DNA from: Nitrospirota bacterium
Lineage (GTDB): Bacteria > Nitrospirota > Nitrospiria > Nitrospirales > Nitrospiraceae
Direction: 5' to 3'
Assembly (NCBI GenBank): GCA_004296865.1
Contig: SCVQ01000406.1
Span: 1 to 5,800 of the forward strand
DNA length: 5,800 bases
The notes beneath the pieces are model-generated. The model did not search any database. It saw only the letters and a list, made by a program, of their open reading frames with translations, and was not told the DNA's origin. Both the position numbers and the translations under genes were made by a program. Positions within the stretch are counted from its first letter, which is position 1; each line of letters begins with the position of its first letter. Positions 5,674 to 5,800 of this stretch are shown in pieces.

Positions 5674-5800
5674 CTAAAAGGCTTTCACGTAGGCCTGATA
5701 CGCATCGTAGTTACGCTTCATTTCCTCCAGATTGTCGCCTCCGAACTTCTCAATCATGGCATTGGCGACTTCAAAGGCCACCACCGCCTCCCCGACGACC
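5674..5800 (-). CDS. aroC: Chorismate synthase, C-terminal 41 residues (partial)
   Basis: Only the 3' end is inside the window; the frame stays open to the edge and stops at TAG 5676-5674. The visible residues begin VVGEAVVAFEVANAMIEKFGGD and end NYDAYQAYVKAF. The pattern VVGE-VVAFE-A---EKFGGD--E-KRNY--Y matches my memory of the last helix region of chorismate synthases of the longer Gram-positive and Nitrospirota-like type. That enzyme makes chorismate from EPSP with reduced FMN, the final shikimate-pathway step. The neighbouring aroB of the same pathway supports the call. No catalytic residue is in the visible part, so identity rests on the C-terminal pattern and context. Confidence 0.8.
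   Translation of the reverse strand, partial: VVGEAVVAFEVANAMIEKFGGDNLEEMKRNYDAYQAYVKAF

Overview
The window is GC-rich and all genes lie on the minus strand, so transcription runs from high to low coordinates. In transcription order it holds the 3' end of aroC (chorismate synthase, cut by the window edge), aroB (3-dehydroquinate synthase), a two-GAF plus ANTAR regulator, a leader region with a strong promoter and an attenuator-like set of hairpins, nadE (glutamine-dependent NAD+ synthetase with a fused amidase domain), and a decayed amt gene (ammonium transporter). The chromosome-like housekeeping content and the protein style (two-domain NadE, an Amt with an N-terminal signal peptide, an aroB next to a GAF regulator) would fit a free-living Gram-negative such as a member of Nitrospirota. 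That assignment is a guess from impression, not from a comparison.

Layout: 5674-5800 aroC tail; 5514-5673 a 160-base spacer; 4368-5513 aroB; 3102-4367 GAF-GAF-ANTAR protein, whose ATG follows the aroB stop codon directly; 2918-3101 regulatory spacer; 1079-2917 nadE; 102-1068 amt remnant, whose Shine-Dalgarno sequence overlaps the nadE stop codon; 1-101 non-coding sequence with an inverted repeat and a short tandem duplication.

The main result is the 184-base spacer in front of nadE. A near-consensus sigma-70 promoter (TTGACG, 17 bases, TATAAA) begins on the stop codon of the ANTAR gene. The predicted leader RNA of about 153 nt contains a perfect 7-bp hairpin with a six-base loop AACGGC, which has A at position 1 and G at position 4, as described for RNA targets of ANTAR proteins. 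A second hairpin follows, and its 3' arm (CGUCCU) is also the 5' arm of a strong intrinsic terminator ending in nine U, so the two structures exclude each other. This is the layout expected of ANTAR-controlled antitermination, and the gene directly upstream encodes an ANTAR protein. The proposed circuit is that the GAF domains sense an unknown signal, the ANTAR domain binds the leader and stabilises the antiterminator, and nadE (originally nadE-amt) is transcribed.

The amt gene is no longer intact as sequenced. It has an in-frame amber codon in place of a probable Trp, an internal deletion of roughly 120 codons between the two pore-histidine motifs, and a one-base expansion of a G run. If these lesions are real, NAD synthesis is the only working function left under this ANTAR-type switch in this operon.
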